Assembly: GCA_016845225.1 (NCBI GenBank)
Contig: JAERTB010000006.1
Coordinates: forward strand, 1 to 36,925
Source of the DNA: Candidatus Woesearchaeota archaeon
GTDB taxonomy: Archaea; Nanobdellota; Nanobdellia; SCGC-AAA011-G17; UBA489
Direction of reading: 5' to 3'
DNA: 36,925 bases
Within the stretch, counting starts at the first letter, position 1. Every line of letters begins with the position of its first letter. Below are positions 32,539-36,925 of the stretch, piece after piece. The notes beneath the pieces are model-generated. The model saw only the letters and a list, made by a program, of their open reading frames with translations. It did no database searches and had not been told where the DNA came from. Both the position numbers and the translations under genes were made by a program.

Positions 32539-34007
32539 ATTCCCGTTGATCCTGCGGGAGGTCGCTGCTATCGGGATTCGAATTAGACATGCAAGTCAAA
32601 ATCTCTTCGGAGGTTGGCGAAAGGCTCAGTAACACGTCGATAATCTGCCCTATGGTCTGGAATAACCTCGGGAAACTGAGGGTAATACCGGATAGAAGAT
32701 TGATACTGGAAGGTTCTTTCTTTGAAAGGTTACGCCATAGGATGAGTCGGCGGCTGATTAGGCTGTTGGTGAGGTAACGGCTCACCAAACCGATGATCAG
32801 TAGGGGGTATGAGAGTACTGTCCTCGAGAAGGGCACTGAGACAAGGGCCCTAGCCCTAAGGGGTGCAGCAGTCACGAAAACTTTACAATGCGCGAAAGCG
32901 CGATAGGGGAATCCCGAGTGCTTACTTTATAGTAGGCTTTTGTCAAGTGTAAGGAGCTTGACGAATAAGTGGTGGGTAATACTGGTGCCAGCCGCCGCGG
33001 TAACACCAGAGCCACAAGTGGGGACCATTTTTATTGGGTCTAAAGCGTCCGTAGCCGGTTCAGAAGGTCTTTTGTGAAATTGTTGAGCTTAACTCAGCAG
33101 CGTGCAAAAGAAACCAATGGACTTGGGACCGGGAGACGATAAGAGTATGCCGAGGGGAGCGGTAAAATGTTTTAATCCTCGGTAGACTACCGATAGCGAA
33201 GGCACTTATCGAGAACGGGTCCGACGGTCAGGGACGAAGGCCAGGGGAGCGAAACGGATTAGATACCCGTGTAGTCCTGGCAGTAAACGCTGTCCATTAT
33301 ATGTTGCGCATCCTACAAGGGTGTGCAGTGTCGTAGCGAAGGCGTTAAATGGACCACCTGGGTAGTACGGTCGCAAGACTGAAACTTTAAGGAATTGGCG
33401 GGGGAGCACTACAATCGGTGACGCGTGCGGTTTAATTTAACTACACACAGAAAATCTCACCAGGGGCGACGGCAGAATGAAGGTCAGATTAAAGGTCTTA
33501 CCTAACGAGCCGAGAGATGTTGCATGGCCGCCGTCAGCTCGTGCCGCAAGGTGTCCGGTTAAGTCCGGCAACGAGCAAGACCTGTACCCTTATTTGCTAA
33601 CAAGTCCTCCGGGATGATTGAGTACAATAACGGGACTGCCTTGGTAACAAGGAGGAAGGTGCAGGCAACGGTAGGTCTGTATGACTCGAATCTCCTGGGC
33701 TACACGCGCGCGGCAATGGCTAGTACAATGGGATGCAACACCGAGAGGTGAAGCTAATCCTCGAAAGCTAGTCTTAGTTCAGATTGAGGGTTGTAACTCA
33801 CCCTCATGACGCTGGAATCGATAGTAATCGCTTGTCATTAGCGAGCGGTGAATACGTCCCTGTTCCTTGCACACACTGCCCGTCAAATCAACCGAGCAGG
33901 GCCTGAGTGAGGGTTGCATCACGGTGCGATTCGAACTTAGGTTCAGTGAGGTGGGTTAAGTCGTCACAAGGTATCCGTAGGGGAACCTGCGGATGGATCA
34001 CCTCCTA
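32539..34007 (+). rRNA. rrs: 16S ribosomal RNA
   Basis: About 1469 bases, complete. Landmarks: ATTCCCGTTGATCCTGCGGG at the start, GTGCCAGCCGCCGCGGTAA (515 region), ATTAGATACCCGTGTAGTCC (790 region), the archaeal AGGAATTGGCGGGGGAGCAC (915 region), GGCAACGAGC and GGATCACCTCCT at the 3' end. The sequence departs from near-invariant bases at C1400 (T at 33877) and A1499 (C at 33965), E. coli numbering by eye. The 5' helix shows a compensated C/G swap at 32544 and 32556. Ends are placed by homology and may be off by a few bases. Confidence 0.97.
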
Positions 34008-34031
34008 TTTTATTATTTAGCGTTTTTTTAA

Positions 34032-34063
34032 CGCTACCAGCCATAAGAATTCATGCCAACATT
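34032..34063 (+). other. 3' strand of pre-16S processing stem (bulge-helix-bulge)
   Basis: CGCTACCA (34032-34039) pairs with 32477-32484. GCCA (34040-34043) forms the 4-bp centre with 32470-32473 (one G-U). TAA (34044-34046) is the 3-base bulge, and AATTCATGCCAAC (34048-34060) pairs with the outer strand. Cutting both bulges would release a circularisable pre-16S of about 1.57 kb. Confidence 0.8.
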
Positions 34064-34071
34064 TTCATATC

Positions 34072-34145
34072 GGGCTCGTAGCTCAGCCTGGTAGAGCACC
34101 TGCTTTGCAAGCAGGGGGCCTCGGGTTCGAATCCCGACGAGTCCA
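34072..34145 (+). tRNA. tRNA-Ala (anticodon TGC)
   Basis: The 74-base cloverleaf lies in the 16S-23S spacer. The acceptor GGGCTCG pairs with CGAGTCC and includes the G3-U70 pair, the alanine identity element; A is the discriminator base. The anticodon stem-loop is CTGCTTTGCAAGCAG with TGC at the anticodon, and the T arm contains GGTTCGAATCC. No intron and no encoded CCA; the next bases are CTTTT. Confidence 0.97.
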
Positions 34146-34391
34146 CTTTTACATAAACGTAAAAGTTATAAAAAAATCAAGTATCACAAATCACACTCAA
34201 CCATGTTGGGAAAAATAAAAAGTGCAGCTCTCAAATTCGCAAGAATTTTTGGGTGAAGTGTAATTATTGATTTAAAGAAAATCAATTTGGCTAGTCCATA
34301 TTGCATAGATCTTTATTCATATTTGCAGTGCATAGGAAGGTTTAAGTCTTCACACTAGTATTTTTTTTACTAGTATGTATATAGATAATCC
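34146..34391 (+). other. Spacer between tRNA-Ala and 23S with hairpins
   Basis: No gene is seen. Three perfect hairpins occur: ACTTTTAC/GTAAAAGT (34145-34166, starting at the last tRNA base), ATTGATTT/AAATCAAT (34266-34286) and ACTAGTA/TACTAGT around T7 (34354-34374). The last may belong to the base of the pre-23S stem; its outer partner would lie beyond the window. Confidence 0.55.

Positions 34392-36925
<2,534 letters not shown>

Overview
This is an AT-rich archaeal window. Short intergenic gaps carry archaeal TATA boxes about 25-30 bases before many start codons, so much of the transcription looks leaderless. The archaeal signatures are a class I CCA-adding enzyme, an archaeal-length TruD, a 16S rRNA ending in CACCTCCT, a 16S-tRNA-Ala(TGC)-23S order, and a bulge-helix-bulge motif in the pre-16S stem. 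Many genes are small and unrecognised, the rRNA is divergent, and several genes are bacterial in type (LspA, M17 aminopeptidase, MetK). I read this as a DPANN archaeon, probably in the Woesearchaeota/Pacearchaeota range. That placement is inference, not a phylogenetic result.

Layout. (1) 1-4.3 kb is a defence-like islet: two MNT/HEPN toxin-antitoxin-type pairs, each with operator-like repeats, one small unknown gene, and a Cas4-like/DEDD two-nuclease protein (DUF2779 type). (2) 4.3-9.2 kb holds dTMP kinase, small secreted or membrane proteins, a cyclophilin lipoprotein and TruD. In this stretch metK and a divergent secreted-protein gene have both lost their 5' ends at one junction near 5850. 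(3) 9.2-13.1 kb is an accessory block on the minus strand: two tandem paralogues of unknown family, a DUF498/Mth938-like protein, and a tightly coupled four-gene operon (membrane protein, lipoprotein candidate, coiled-coil protein, transglutaminase-like protein). (4) 13.1-20.5 kb holds the CCA enzyme, thymidine kinase, signal peptidase II, and a two-gene unit of an unknown 475-residue protein plus an endonuclease IV-like TIM barrel with a very large insertion. (5) 20.6-28.2 kb holds a membrane-bound winged-helix regulator, a DsbA-like oxidoreductase with a CxxC membrane protein, an M17 aminopeptidase, an MNT-HEPN fusion, ThiI, and a decaying locus with two apparent frameshifts. (6) 28.3-32.3 kb is a four-gene MacB/LolD-type ABC export operon. 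(7) 32.3 kb to the end is the rRNA operon: promoter, leader, 16S, tRNA-Ala and a truncated 23S.

Functional links. Thymidine kinase and dTMP kinase form a thymidine salvage route. TruD, the CCA enzyme and ThiI all act on tRNA; the spacer tRNA lacks an encoded CCA, so it needs the CCA enzyme. LspA sits in the same window as two proteins with lipobox-like signal peptides. The best candidates for something undescribed are the inserted TIM-barrel protein with its partner, the four-gene transglutaminase-like operon, and the run of substitutions at normally invariant rRNA positions around the decoding and peptidyl-transferase centres.
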